DNA from: JBDIAR01 sp039812545
GTDB lineage: Bacteria; Actinomycetota; Actinomycetes; Actinomycetales; Dermatophilaceae
Assembly: GCA_039812545.1 (NCBI GenBank)
Contig: JBDIAR010000091.1
Coordinates: forward strand, 1 to 13,699
DNA: 13,699 nt
Direction of reading: 5' to 3'
The position numbers and the translations under genes are program-made. The notes beneath the pieces are model-generated. The model saw only the letters and a list, made by a program, of their open reading frames with translations, was not told the DNA's origin and searched no databases. Positions 1 to 8,761 of this stretch are shown piece by piece; within the stretch, counting starts at the first letter, position 1; the number at the start of each line of letters is the position of its first letter.

Positions 1-93
1 GGGAAGAGTCGTTCGGAGGGTTCGTCGGCCGTCATGGGACCACCATGTCGGCTGCCATCGTGTGAGAGTCAACCCGGGTCGATGCGGTCCTGC

Positions 94-1053
94 TCACAGG
101 TCGATGGCCCGGTTGACCCACGTGCTCGTGACACGCATACCGACCCGCTCGTAGAGGCCGAGGGCGCCGGTACGCGAGTCCGTGGACAGCCCCGAGCGAA
201 CGGCTCCGTGGTCCCGGGCTGCGCTGAAGGCGTCGGCGAGGAGGGCCTGCGCAAGGCCGCGCCGGCGTTGGTCGGGCCTGGTCGCCAGCCGGGCCACATA
301 CGCCTCGAGGGGTTGTCCGGAGTCGTCGCCCTCGCCCTCGTTGACGAGCACGATTGCGGCTGCTGCGATTCGGCCGTTCTCGTCGGTGACGACGCGTAGG
401 TTCCACGGCTCGACCCTGGGCCGGTGCAACACGACGGCGGAGAAGTCCTCGAAACTCTCCCGAGGGCGAGTTGCCCACTCCCCGAACGAATCCTCCAGCA
501 CGTCATGGACCTCCCGCAGTTCGGCTTCGTCCTGCCGGGCCTCGCGCACGGCATACCCCTTCGGCAGATCGCGGGACACGATGGTCGCGCCCTCGGGCAA
601 TTCCAGACCCCACGACGTCCACCGCACGCGGTACCCGAGTGCCTCGAGCAGCTGGTCGCCCGGTGATCCGGCGATGACCGGCATACCGACGACGGACAGC
701 CCGATCTCGCGGGCCATCGCCTGCATCTGGTGGGCCAGCCACGTCCCAATCCCGCGCCCGAGCAGGTCGGGGTGCACGGCGGCGTCGCCGCGCTCGCCGG
801 CCTCGGCATAGCCGACGAGACGATCACCGTCGAAGACGCCGACGACCTGGGCGGAGACGTCGAAGGACGGGCGCTGCCAGTCGCCGACGATGTCGGCCTC
901 CTCGATTTCGACGCGGCCCAGCAGGGCCCGCTCCTGGTCGGCCATGACCTCGAAGACGGCGCTGGCGTCGGCCATCGTCAACCGCCGGCTCGTGAAACCC
1001 TCGGGCAGGGCGGGTGGGGCGGCGCTGTGGCCGGGGACGGCGGAGTGGCTCAT
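94..1053 (-). CDS. Tandem-GNAT (two-domain) N-acetyltransferase
   Basis: Protein of about 319 aa containing two GNAT folds, so it should move an acetyl group from acetyl-CoA to an amine; the substrate cannot be read from the sequence. The N-terminal half has an acetyl-CoA loop near residues 94-106 (V-H-P then R-G-I-G). The C-terminal half has the stronger loop near 258-270 (ATRP, then RRRGLAQAL) and a GNAT-like end, ALGLYERVGMRV, near 297-308. The double layout resembles MshD-type mycothiol synthase and other actinobacterial two-domain GNATs, but I see nothing decisive for MshD. I chose the ATG at 1053; an in-frame GTG at 1089 would add 12 residues, and neither has a convincing Shine-Dalgarno. 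The gene lies downstream of the NmrA-like gene on the same strand, about 100 bp apart, so co-transcription is possible. Family assignment is firm, function open. Confidence 0.85.
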   Translation of the reverse strand: MSHSAVPGHSAAPPALPEGFTSRRLTMADASAVFEVMADQERALLGRVEIEEADIVGDWQRPSFDVSAQVVGVFDGDRLVGYAEAGERGDAAVHPDLLGRGIGTWLAHQMQAMAREIGLSVVGMPVIAGSPGDQLLEALGYRVRWTSWGLELPEGATIVSRDLPKGYAVREARQDEAELREVHDVLEDSFGEWATRPRESFEDFSAVVLHRPRVEPWNLRVVTDENGRIAAAAIVLVNEGEGDDSGQPLEAYVARLATRPDQRRRGLAQALLADAFSAARDHGAVRSGLSTDSRTGALGLYERVGMRVTSTWVNRAIDL

Positions 1054-1158
1054 GACTGAATCAAAGCCGAGTCGGCCTCGGTTGTGCACGCCTTTTGCGG
1101 CCTCGCTACTCCGGCCTGGCCGGTGAGCGGGTGGACCATGGCCAGCCCCGCGGGATCG

Positions 1159-1938
1159 TCATCCATCGGAACGACGAGACACCCGCGCTTGGTCGGCGAC
1201 CCAGTCGTCGAACCGCCGCGGGTCGATAGTGGCGCCCTGGGCCGGGAGGAAACCGCGATCGCGCACCTCACCCCGTGGCACGGGTAGCCGGACGACCCGC
1301 ACGGCGCCGCCCTGCGAGTTCGCGAGGCGGCGAGCCATGACACCGGCGGGGATGAGGTCGGGGCCGGCCAGCTCGACCCGGCCGACACCCGGCCCGCGAT
1401 CGACCGCCTCGCTGATCGCGGTGGCCACGGCGTCGGGATGGACGGGCTGTAGCACGGGCGAGGGCACGAGCGCCAGCCTGCCGATGCGCACCTGATCGAG
1501 GAACTGCTGAGCGAGGGTGAACCACGCCGTCGTGGCGACCACGGTCAGCGGTAGCCCGCTGCTGGCATAAGTCTCCTCTTGGCGGGCCTTACCGCCGTAG
1601 TAGCCCACGGCGCTCCGGACCGCCGGTCGAGTGACGTTGACAATGGAGACGAGGACGACATGCGGGACGGAATGCCGGTTGGCCGCGTCGATCGCGTGCT
1701 TCGCGGCCGCGCAGAAGAAGGCGCGGGCTGTTCGCCCGGACATGGTGGTGATGTTGAGGCAGTCGACGAGAGCGTCGACACCTCGGACAGCGTCGTCCAG
1801 GCCTGCGCCGGTGGCGGCGTCGACGCCGGTGGCCCGGGACGCGCGGACGACCTCATGGCCGCGGCTTTCGAGGAGGTGGGTGACGCGCGCGCCCATCTCA
1901 CCCGTAGCTCCGAGAACGGTGACGCGCATGGTCGCCAT
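1159..1938 (-). CDS. NmrA-like / atypical SDR NAD(P)-binding protein
   Basis: Protein of 259 aa with an N-terminal Rossmann nucleotide-binding loop, GATGEMG, at residues 10-16 after a short beta strand (MRVTVL). A YYGGK sequence at 113-117 sits where extended and atypical SDRs carry YxxxK. The following stretch, E-x-Y-ASSGLPLTVV, is typical of NmrA/epimerase-like proteins. These act as NAD(P)H-dependent oxidoreductases or redox sensors; no substrate can be inferred. The start is ambiguous between ATG 1938 and the in-frame ATG 1929 three codons later, where the beta strand begins. A short dyad, CAGGG-N7-CCCTG (1960-1976), lies just upstream and might be a control site, but it is too short to call. 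The family is clear, the pathway is not. Confidence 0.82.
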   Translation of the reverse strand: MATMRVTVLGATGEMGARVTHLLESRGHEVVRASRATGVDAATGAGLDDAVRGVDALVDCLNITTMSGRTARAFFCAAAKHAIDAANRHSVPHVVLVSIVNVTRPAVRSAVGYYGGKARQEETYASSGLPLTVVATTAWFTLAQQFLDQVRIGRLALVPSPVLQPVHPDAVATAISEAVDRGPGVGRVELAGPDLIPAGVMARRLANSQGGAVRVVRLPVPRGEVRDRGFLPAQGATIDPRRFDDWVADQARVSRRSDG

Positions 1939-2009
1939 GGTAGAGCGGTGCGGGGGACCCAGGGATGATCGCCCTGAGAGCGACCGTCGTCGAAGGGGTC
2001 AGCGCATCC

Positions 2010-2431
2010 TTAGAGGCCGACCATCTGGTAGTCGACGCCGAGCAGGTCATAGGTCCGTCGCGCCCGCAGGTCTCGAGTCAGCAGCCGTCGCCCTTGGCGC
2101 CTGGCCGCCTCGCCGACGAGGGCGTCGTAGACCGCACCTCCGACGATCCCGGTCGGCGCTAGCCGCGTCCAGAGCGCCCTGCTGTCGGGCGTTGACAGCC
2201 ACGCCACGTCGGGAAACACGCGGTCGATAAGCGCGGCGGCGTCGGCGGCGTCGATGCTGAGCTGTCCCGGCATGCGGGTCAGCACGGAGAGACCTCGTAT
2301 GCCGCGTGCCCGGCCAGCACGGGGCGGAGTTTCCGAATGGCGGCGACACAGGGGCCGTGGGCGGCATGACCGGCATCCAGTGCGGCGACCGCGACGCTGG
2401 TGTCGACCGCCCAGCGATCAGCGCTGACCAT
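2010..2431 (-). pseudogene. vapC: Frameshifted VapC-type PIN-domain toxin
   Basis: Two adjacent minus-strand reading frames together make one PIN-domain protein of about 140 aa. The upstream part (2431 to about 2285) begins MVSADRWAVDTSV and has the first metal-binding Asp (VDTS) and a Glu in HAAYE. The downstream part (2285-2010) continues VLTRMPGQL and holds the later acidic residues, in GGAVYDALV and LLTRDLRA. The frame breaks at about 2283-2292, where the upstream frame runs into a stop after YEVSPC. Adding one base there would restore a normal YEV-x-SVLTR join, so a 1-bp deletion is inferred; the site is not a homopolymer. VapC toxins are Mg-dependent RNases neutralised by the upstream antitoxin. 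The start overlaps the antitoxin end by 14 bp, the usual vapBC layout. As written, the toxin should be inactive. A sequencing error is the alternative. Confidence 0.75.
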
Positions 2432-2669
2432 CGTCGCGCCACCGTTGCACGTCAGCGTCGGTCGCGCTGACACCGGGCAGCGCCTCGATGACCGGCCACC
2501 CGTCGACCTCGACGATCCGCCGGCCCGGGCGACGCAGCGGGGTGAGCAGCAGGCCGTCCCCGGTCACTGTCACCTCCAGCTGGACCTCAGGCACCAGCCC
2601 CAACTGCTCGCGTGCCTCTTTGGGGATGACCACGCGCCCCCCCCTTGTCCAGCGATGCCAACATGCCAT
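2418..2669 (-). CDS. vapB: AbrB/MazE-fold (VapB-type) antitoxin, N-terminus probably frameshifted
   Basis: The 83-aa frame contains the SpoVT/AbrB DNA-binding signature RGGRVVIPKEAREQLGL near residues 9-25, as in VapB antitoxins that bind and neutralise PIN toxins and repress their own operon. Its N-terminus, MACWHRWT, does not fit the family. In the neighbouring frame, starting at ATG 2676, the DNA encodes a far better leader, MMDGMLASLDKGG, which passes out of frame at a run of eight G on the coding strand (2637-2644). Seven G would give LDKGGRVVIPKE, so a +1 slip in the G run is inferred. The open frame from 2669 may still produce a protein with an altered first beta strand. It is followed by the broken toxin with a 14-bp overlap. 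A 9-bp inverted repeat covers its start region. Confidence 0.72.
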   Translation of the reverse strand: MACWHRWTRGGRVVIPKEAREQLGLVPEVQLEVTVTGDGLLLTPLRRPGRRIVEVDGWPVIEALPGVSATDADVQRWRDDGQR

Positions 2670-2683
2670 CCATCATGGCATGT
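2661..2683. promoter_or_regulatory. Inverted repeat at vapB start, candidate auto-operator
   Basis: ACATGCCAT (2661-2669) and ATGGCATGT (2675-2683) form a perfect 9-bp inverted repeat with a 5-bp spacer. It covers the possible start codons of the minus-strand antitoxin. VapB/AbrB antitoxins usually repress their own operon through dyads at the promoter or start, so this is a plausible operator. The role is inferred from position only. Confidence 0.5.
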
Positions 2684-2773
2684 CCACCCGTCGCGGTGAC
2701 CTCGCAGATCAGCCGAACCGCCTTGAGGGCGAGACCCCACCCACGAGCCCACGGCTGCACGGCATACGAGATG

Positions 2774-2802
2774 TTGACTGACTGGCGACGACTGGGAATA
2801 TG
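2774..2802 (+). promoter_or_regulatory. Possible sigma-70-type promoter for the plus-strand TA pair
   Basis: TTGACT at 2774-2779, a 17-bp gap and AATATG at 2797-2802 resemble a -35/-10 pair 14 bp before the antitoxin ATG at 2816, which would give a very short leader. The -35 is good, the -10 weak. A GGAAAG purine stretch (2803-2808) could be the ribosome site. Confidence 0.4.
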
Positions 2803-2815
2803 GGAAAGCAGTAAT

Positions 2816-3079
2816 ATGGGTTCGGTGAAGACGACCATGGATCTGCCGGACGACCTGTTCCGCAGCATCAAGCTCAAGGCCGCTCGCGAGGACCGCAGCA
2901 TCAAGGACGTGACGACGGAGCTGTTGCGCCGTGGGCTCGCGACCCAAGCAGAAGCGGGTTCGGTCAGGCGGGCGAGCTTCCCCCTGGTCGTCTGCCCGCC
3001 AGGTCCGGCCGGCGGCCTCACTCCCGAAGAGGTCGCCGACGTGCTCATCGCCGCCGACGCGGAGGCTGCCCAGGAGTGA
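2816..3079 (+). CDS. vapB: Ribbon-helix-helix VapB-type antitoxin
   Basis: Protein of 87 aa. The N-terminal KTTMDLPDDLFRSIKLKA, followed by REDRSIKDVTTELLRRGL, is the classic RHH/CopG-like pattern: one beta strand and two helices that dimerise to bind an operator. The C-terminal part, with LTPEEVADVLIAADAEA, would wrap the toxin. The ATG at 2816 is chosen because the RHH fold starts right after it and a purine-rich stretch precedes it; longer in-frame starts upstream would add residues unlike the family. Its stop overlaps the toxin start as GTGA (3076-3079), implying translational coupling. It probably represses its own pair. It lies back to back with the damaged minus-strand pair, so two toxin-antitoxin modules of different antitoxin fold diverge from about 2677-2815. 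Confidence 0.85.
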   Translation: MGSVKTTMDLPDDLFRSIKLKAAREDRSIKDVTTELLRRGLATQAEAGSVRRASFPLVVCPPGPAGGLTPEEVADVLIAADAEAAQE

Positions 3080-3519
3080 GCCACTACCTCGCCGATACCA
3101 ACGTCTGGCTCGCCCTCACCCTCTCCTCGCACCGCCACCATCCGGCCTGTCTCGCGTGGATCGACGGAGTCGACGCGGTCGGGGGGATCGTCATGCCACG
3201 ACAGGTCCAGCTCTCGGTGTTGCGCCTGCTCACGACCGCTGCCGTGCTCGCTCCCCATCACCGGCCACCATTGACCAATGCGGAGGCCTGGGAGGTGCTC
3301 GACGCCATCACAGCCGACGAAAGGGTGATCCTCGAGGTCAGCGAGCCCGCGCTGGACGAGTCATGGCGCAGGCTGTCCCGTCGCCCGGCGGCATCCCCGA
3401 AGCTGTGGATGGATGCCTACCTCGCGGCATACGCGATGTCGTCCCACCGCACGTTGATCACCCTCGACGCGGCGTTCGCGCAGTTCCCGGGGTTGGCCTG
3501 GCGCAACCTCGCGACCTGA
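3076..3519 (+). CDS. vapC: VapC-type PIN-domain ribonuclease toxin (intact)
   Basis: Protein of 147 aa with a complete PIN domain: D7 in LADTNVWLAL near the N-terminus, D113 in KLWMDAYLAAYA and D131 in LITLDAAF. The middle stretch, VQLSVLRLLTT (44-54), matches the subgroup of VapC proteins that has Q-x-x-x-L-R-L-L-T where others carry the second acidic residue. Such toxins cleave tRNA or rRNA with Mg2+ or Mn2+ and are held inactive by the cognate antitoxin. The GTG start overlaps the antitoxin stop by 4 bp. The frame is intact, unlike its neighbours on both sides, which fits the expectation that an active toxin-antitoxin pair is kept by addiction. The RNA target cannot be predicted. Confidence 0.88.
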   Translation: MSHYLADTNVWLALTLSSHRHHPACLAWIDGVDAVGGIVMPRQVQLSVLRLLTTAAVLAPHHRPPLTNAEAWEVLDAITADERVILEVSEPALDESWRRLSRRPAASPKLWMDAYLAAYAMSSHRTLITLDAAFAQFPGLAWRNLAT

Positions 3520-3528
3520 GCCAGGGGC

Positions 3529-4765
3529 ATGGGCGAGAAGAACCGGCTCGGCGTGCTGCGGCATACCAACTTCCGGAATTTCTTCTTCGGCGAGACGGTC
3601 AACACGGCCGGTTCGTCGATGTCGGGGGGTGGCCCTGGCCTTCGCCGTGCTGCACATCTCCGACTCGGCGACGGCGCTCGGCTGGGTCGTCGCGTCGTGG
3701 ACGGTCCCGATGGTCGCGTTCATGCTGCTCGGCGGCGCCAACGCCGACCGGCTGCCCCGGGCGCTCGTGCTGCGCGGCTGCAATCTCACCGAAGGGGTTG
3801 CCCAGGGTGTGGCAGCCGCACTGGTCATCACCGGCCACGCCCAGATCTGGCAGCTGTGCGTCCTGCAGTTCGTCTCAGGCAGCGCCGTCGCGGTGAGCTA
3901 CCCGGCGTTCCACGGCATGGTGCCCATCCTGCTCGAACCGACGGATCGCAAGAGTGCGTACCTGTTGATCGGCCAGGCCCGAAGCGCGCTGCGAATCATC
4001 GGGCCGTCGGCCGCGGGGGTGCTCGTGGCGGTTGTCAACCCGGGCTGGGCGCTGCTCGTGGATGCCGCGACCTTCTTCGTCGCGGCCGTCTTCCTCACCC
4101 TGCTTCGCCTGCCCCCGCATACTCGCGCCGCCGCGAACCGCTCGGTGGTGTCCGACGTGGCGCAGGGGTGGGGCTTCGCCCGATCGCTCGGCTGGGTGCT
4201 GCCGGTGGCCACCTGCAGCCTGGTCTACAACGCGGTGATCAGCGGGGGGCTCGGGGTGTTGGGCCCTGTCATCTCGAACGGAACCACCATCGGCAGTCAG
4301 GGGTGGGGCCTGGCCCGGGGGCCGAGGCGTTGGGCTCTTCCTGTTCGCGTTCGTGCTGCGTCGCCTGACAATCCGTCGGCCGCTCGTGGCGTGTCAGGTC
4401 GGTTTCGTGACCAGTGCGCTGCCGATGGTGGCGCTGGCGTTGCTGGCCTCGACGATGCCGGTGGCCTTGGCGATGCTCGTCAGCGGTTGCGGCAGTGCCT
4501 TGATCAACCTGGCCTGGAACCTCACCGTCCAGGAGAAGGTGCCCGAGCAGATGCTGTCCCGGATCATGTCGATCGACGGCTTCTTCAGCTTCGTCGCGAT
4601 GCCGCTGGGTAAGGTCGCGGTCGGTCCGGCCACGACGGCGTTCGGCGCCCGTGGGTGGAACTCGGGTGCGCGGCGATCTGCGTCCTGACCTTCGCCGCGT
4701 CACTGACCGTCCGGCCGCTGCGTGAACTGACGCTGGTCGGGCCCGCGGGCGAGTCTCCGGAATAG
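3529..4765 (+). pseudogene. Multiply frameshifted MFS transporter (DHA3-like efflux)
   Basis: Joined across frames, this region encodes about 412 aa of a 12-helix major facilitator, the normal family size. It starts MGEKNRLGVLRHTNFRNFFFG, has a motif-A-like GGANADRLPR after helix 2, and shows long hydrophobic segments throughout. The layout resembles DHA3-type drug or macrolide efflux pumps. Three breaks are visible: at the G6 run 3624-3629 (one extra base), at the G5 run 4317-4321 (one extra base restores GLFLFAFVLRRLTIRRPL), and near 4651-4656 in GTGGGTGG (one base missing, after which ELGCAAICVLTF runs to the TAG at 4763-4765). The ATG at 3529 has a CAGGGG sequence just before it and lies 9 bp after vapC. 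All breaks are at or beside G runs, so homopolymer sequencing error is an alternative to true decay. As written, no full transporter can be made. Confidence 0.82.
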
Positions 4766-4781
4766 AACGACCGAGGGCAAG

Positions 4782-4802
4782 GTTGAGCATCATGAACTCA
4801 AG
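4782..4802. promoter_or_regulatory. HAIR-like HspR operator, upstream copy
   Basis: GTTGAGC-N7-ACTCAAG matches the known HspR-associated inverted repeat CTTGAGT-N7-ACTCAAG at 12 of 14 arm positions with the exact 7-bp gap. It lies upstream of the dnaK -35. A further half-site, ACTCAGG (4810-4816), follows after another 7-bp gap, so the site may be extended. Confidence 0.78.
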
Positions 4803-4817
4803 TTTCACGACTCAGGC

Positions 4818-4846
4818 TTGCGCAGGTATGCCGGTCGGGTTAGCTT
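4818..4846 (+). promoter_or_regulatory. Predicted dnaK operon promoter
   Basis: TTGCGC (4818-4823), 17 bp, then TAGCTT (4841-4846) fits the actinobacterial housekeeping -35/-10 pattern. The -10 runs into the second HAIR site, so HspR bound there would block transcription. The leader to the dnaK ATG would be about 65-70 nt, ending with AAGGAG (4905-4910). Confidence 0.6.
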
Positions 4847-4864
4847 GAGTCAAGAAGACTCAAC
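4844..4864. promoter_or_regulatory. HAIR HspR operator overlapping the dnaK -10
   Basis: CTTGAGT-N7-ACTCAAC matches the HAIR consensus CTTGAGT-N7-ACTCAAG at 13 of 14 arm positions with the right gap. It overlaps the predicted -10 and transcription start of the dnaK operon. In Streptomyces and relatives HspR binds such sites with DnaK as co-repressor. The hspR gene itself is the last gene of this operon. Confidence 0.88.
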
Positions 4865-4919
4865 CCGCCGGGCGACCTCACCAGGCCACCCGAACCCTGC
4901 TACCAAGGAGACACACCAC

Positions 4920-6847
<1,928 letters not shown>

Positions 6848-6851
<4 letters not shown>

Positions 6852-7582
6852 CCGATGCGGGCCGCCCCGAGGCGACCGGCCCCGACCAGGGCCGGTCCCC
6901 GGGGGGAGCCGGGGGTGACCCCGGACACGGCCACCACCGACACGAGCACGGGTCCCAGGACCACCCGCACCGCGGGTACCCCGACTTCGGGGGAGCCTCT
7001 GCGGAGCCTGGCGGCGCGGACGAGTTCGATGCGTTGATCAAGGAGCAGTTCTCGGCCTCCGACAAGGCGCACGCCGAGGCCGCTGCTCACGCCGAGGCCG
7101 ACGCAGCCAAGAGCGGGGCGACGACGGCTGCCGGTGCCGAACCGTCCCCGGACGCCAAGCTCGCCGCCGAACGCCTCGCCGATCTGCAGCGACTGCAGGC
7201 CGAATACGTCAACTACAAGCGCCGGGTGGACCGCGACCGGGACCTCGCCCGAGAGGGCGGCGTCCTGTCCGTCGTCGAGGCACTCTTGCCCGTCCTGGAC
7301 GACATCCACGCGGCGCGGTTGCACGGCGAACTGGCCGACAGCCCGTTCGGTCCCATCGCGGACAAGCTGGAACGCACCCTCGCCAAGCTCGGCCACGTGA
7401 AGTACGGCGAGGCCGGCGAGGGATTCGACCCGCAGATCCACGAGGCGCTCATGCATCTGCCGGACGCCGACCTGCCCGAGGGTTCGTCCGGCACGACCAT
7501 CGTGCAGGTCCTCATGCCGGGGCACCGGGTGGGCGACCGGGTGATCCGAGCGGCCCGGGTCGCCGTCGCGGACCCGAACTGA
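6848..7582 (+). CDS. grpE: Nucleotide exchange factor GrpE
   Basis: Co-chaperone of 244 aa that releases ADP from DnaK. The family core runs from about residue 105: the long helix with LQAEYVNYKRRVDRDRD (116-132), then LLPVLDDIHAA, GEAGEGFDPQIHEAL (187-201) and the C-terminal beta domain VQVLMPGHRVGDRVIRAARV. The first 100 residues are low-complexity and probably disordered. They include a histidine-rich patch at 27-41 (seven His) that I do not recognise from typical GrpE. The GTG start overlaps the dnaK stop as GTGA (6848-6851), indicating translational coupling. There is no separate promoter visible. A 72-bp gap separates it from dnaJ. Confidence 0.97.
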
Positions 7583-7605
7583 GCGGGTCGGCATACCCAA
7601 CGATG

Positions 7606-7630
7606 ACTCACGTGCAACTCAGGACTCACG
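7606..7630. promoter_or_regulatory. Cluster of HAIR-like half-sites before dnaJ
   Basis: The grpE-dnaJ gap holds three direct copies of ACTCA(C/G)G: 7606-7612, 7617-7623 and 7624-7630. The HspR half-site is ACTCAAG, and the dnaK leader also contains ACTCAGG. There is no matching inverted arm here, so this is not a full HAIR; it could be a degraded or alternative HspR contact. Function is inferred. Confidence 0.35.
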
Positions 7631-7654
7631 ACACCGGTAAGGAGGGACGCCGAG

Positions 7655-8761
7655 GTGGCTAGCCAGGATTGGTTCGACAAGGACTTCTACGCCGTCCTCG
7701 GCGTCCCCCAGGACGCGGACGCCGACGCCATCAAGAAGGCATACCGCAAAGCGGCCCGCAAGTACCACCCGGACAAGAACCCCGGAGACAAGGCGGCCGA
7801 GGAGAAGTTCAAGGACGTCTCCGAGGCGCACCAGGTCCTGTCCGACCCCGAGGAGCGTCAGCAGTACGACGCCATCCGCCAGATGGCGCGCGGCGGTGCC
7901 CGGTTCAGCGCCGGCGGCCCCGGCGGACCGGGTGGTGGCGGCGGATTCGAGGACGTGTTCTCCTCGATGTTCGGCGGCGGGGGAGGCAGCCGGGTCCGGT
8001 TCACCACCTCCGGCGGCGGGGCTCGACCGGGCGGATCCCCGAACTTCGAGGACATCCTCTCCGGTCTGTTCCAGCAGAACGGTGGCTACGGGGCGCCGGG
8101 TTACGGCAGCCAGGGGCGCGCCGGGCAGGGATACGACGGTCAGGGCTACGGGTACGGCGGCGACCCGTTCGGGGGCTACGGCGCGCCGCAAGGCCCGCGC
8201 AAGGGCCAGGACATCGAGGCGCGGACCACGATCTCGTTCCACGATTCCGTCGTCGGCACCACGGCGACCCTCCAGTCGCCCACCGGCGAACGGGTCACGA
8301 CGCGGATCCCGGCCGGCGTCAAGGACGGCCAGAAGATCCGGCTGCGCGGCAAGGGGTATGCCGGTGACCCGGGTGCCGAGGCCGGCGACCTCTACCTCGT
8401 CGTGACCGTCACGCCGGATACGGTGTTCGGGCGCGACGGGGACAATCTCACGGTCGACCTGCCGGTGTCGTTCGCCGAGGCGGCTCTCGGCGCCACCGTC
8501 CCGGTCCCGACGGTCGACGGCGGACAGGTGAAGGTCAAGATCGCCCCGGGGACGCCCAGTGGTCGGGTGCTGCGGGTCAAGGGCCGTGGGGTGCAGCGCA
8601 AGGGCGCCCCCGGTGACCTGCTCGCCAAGGTCCACGTGGTCGTCCCGCAGCATCTCAGCGACGCCGAGCGCAGCGCTGTCGAGGTGCTGGCGGCTCAGGA
8701 GGCCGGCCAGGACCCGCGCGCCGAGTTGCTGGCCCGCGCCGCAGCAGCGCATCGCGGGTGA
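7655..8761 (+). CDS. dnaJ: DnaJ-family co-chaperone, class B (no zinc finger)
   Basis: Hsp40 of 368 aa that delivers substrates to DnaK and stimulates its ATPase. The J domain spans about residues 10-74, with HPD at 38-40. A very long Gly/Phe/Tyr-rich linker (about 80-185) follows, with two FEDxxSxxF-like segments (FEDVFSSMF and FEDILSGLF). Next come the two beta-sandwich substrate domains, including TRIPAGVKDGQKIRLRGKG and VKIAPGTPSGRVLRVKGRG. The protein contains no cysteine, so the CxxCxGxG zinc-finger region of classic DnaJ is absent. It is therefore closer to CbpA/DnaJ2-type proteins. The GTG start is supported by AAGGAGG (7639-7645) 9 bp upstream. Its stop overlaps hspR as GTGA. Confidence 0.95.
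   Translation: MASQDWFDKDFYAVLGVPQDADADAIKKAYRKAARKYHPDKNPGDKAAEEKFKDVSEAHQVLSDPEERQQYDAIRQMARGGARFSAGGPGGPGGGGGFEDVFSSMFGGGGGSRVRFTTSGGGARPGGSPNFEDILSGLFQQNGGYGAPGYGSQGRAGQGYDGQGYGYGGDPFGGYGAPQGPRKGQDIEARTTISFHDSVVGTTATLQSPTGERVTTRIPAGVKDGQKIRLRGKGYAGDPGAEAGDLYLVVTVTPDTVFGRDGDNLTVDLPVSFAEAALGATVPVPTVDGGQVKVKIAPGTPSGRVLRVKGRGVQRKGAPGDLLAKVHVVVPQHLSDAERSAVEVLAAQEAGQDPRAELLARAAAAHRG

Noticed and set aside
1..93. Possible gene end at the left window edge
   Set aside because: No frame with recognisable content enters from the left edge; nothing supportable.
1960..1976. CAGGG-N7-CCCTG dyad upstream of the NmrA-like gene
   Set aside because: Five-base arms in high-GC DNA are expected by chance; not strong enough to list as an operator.
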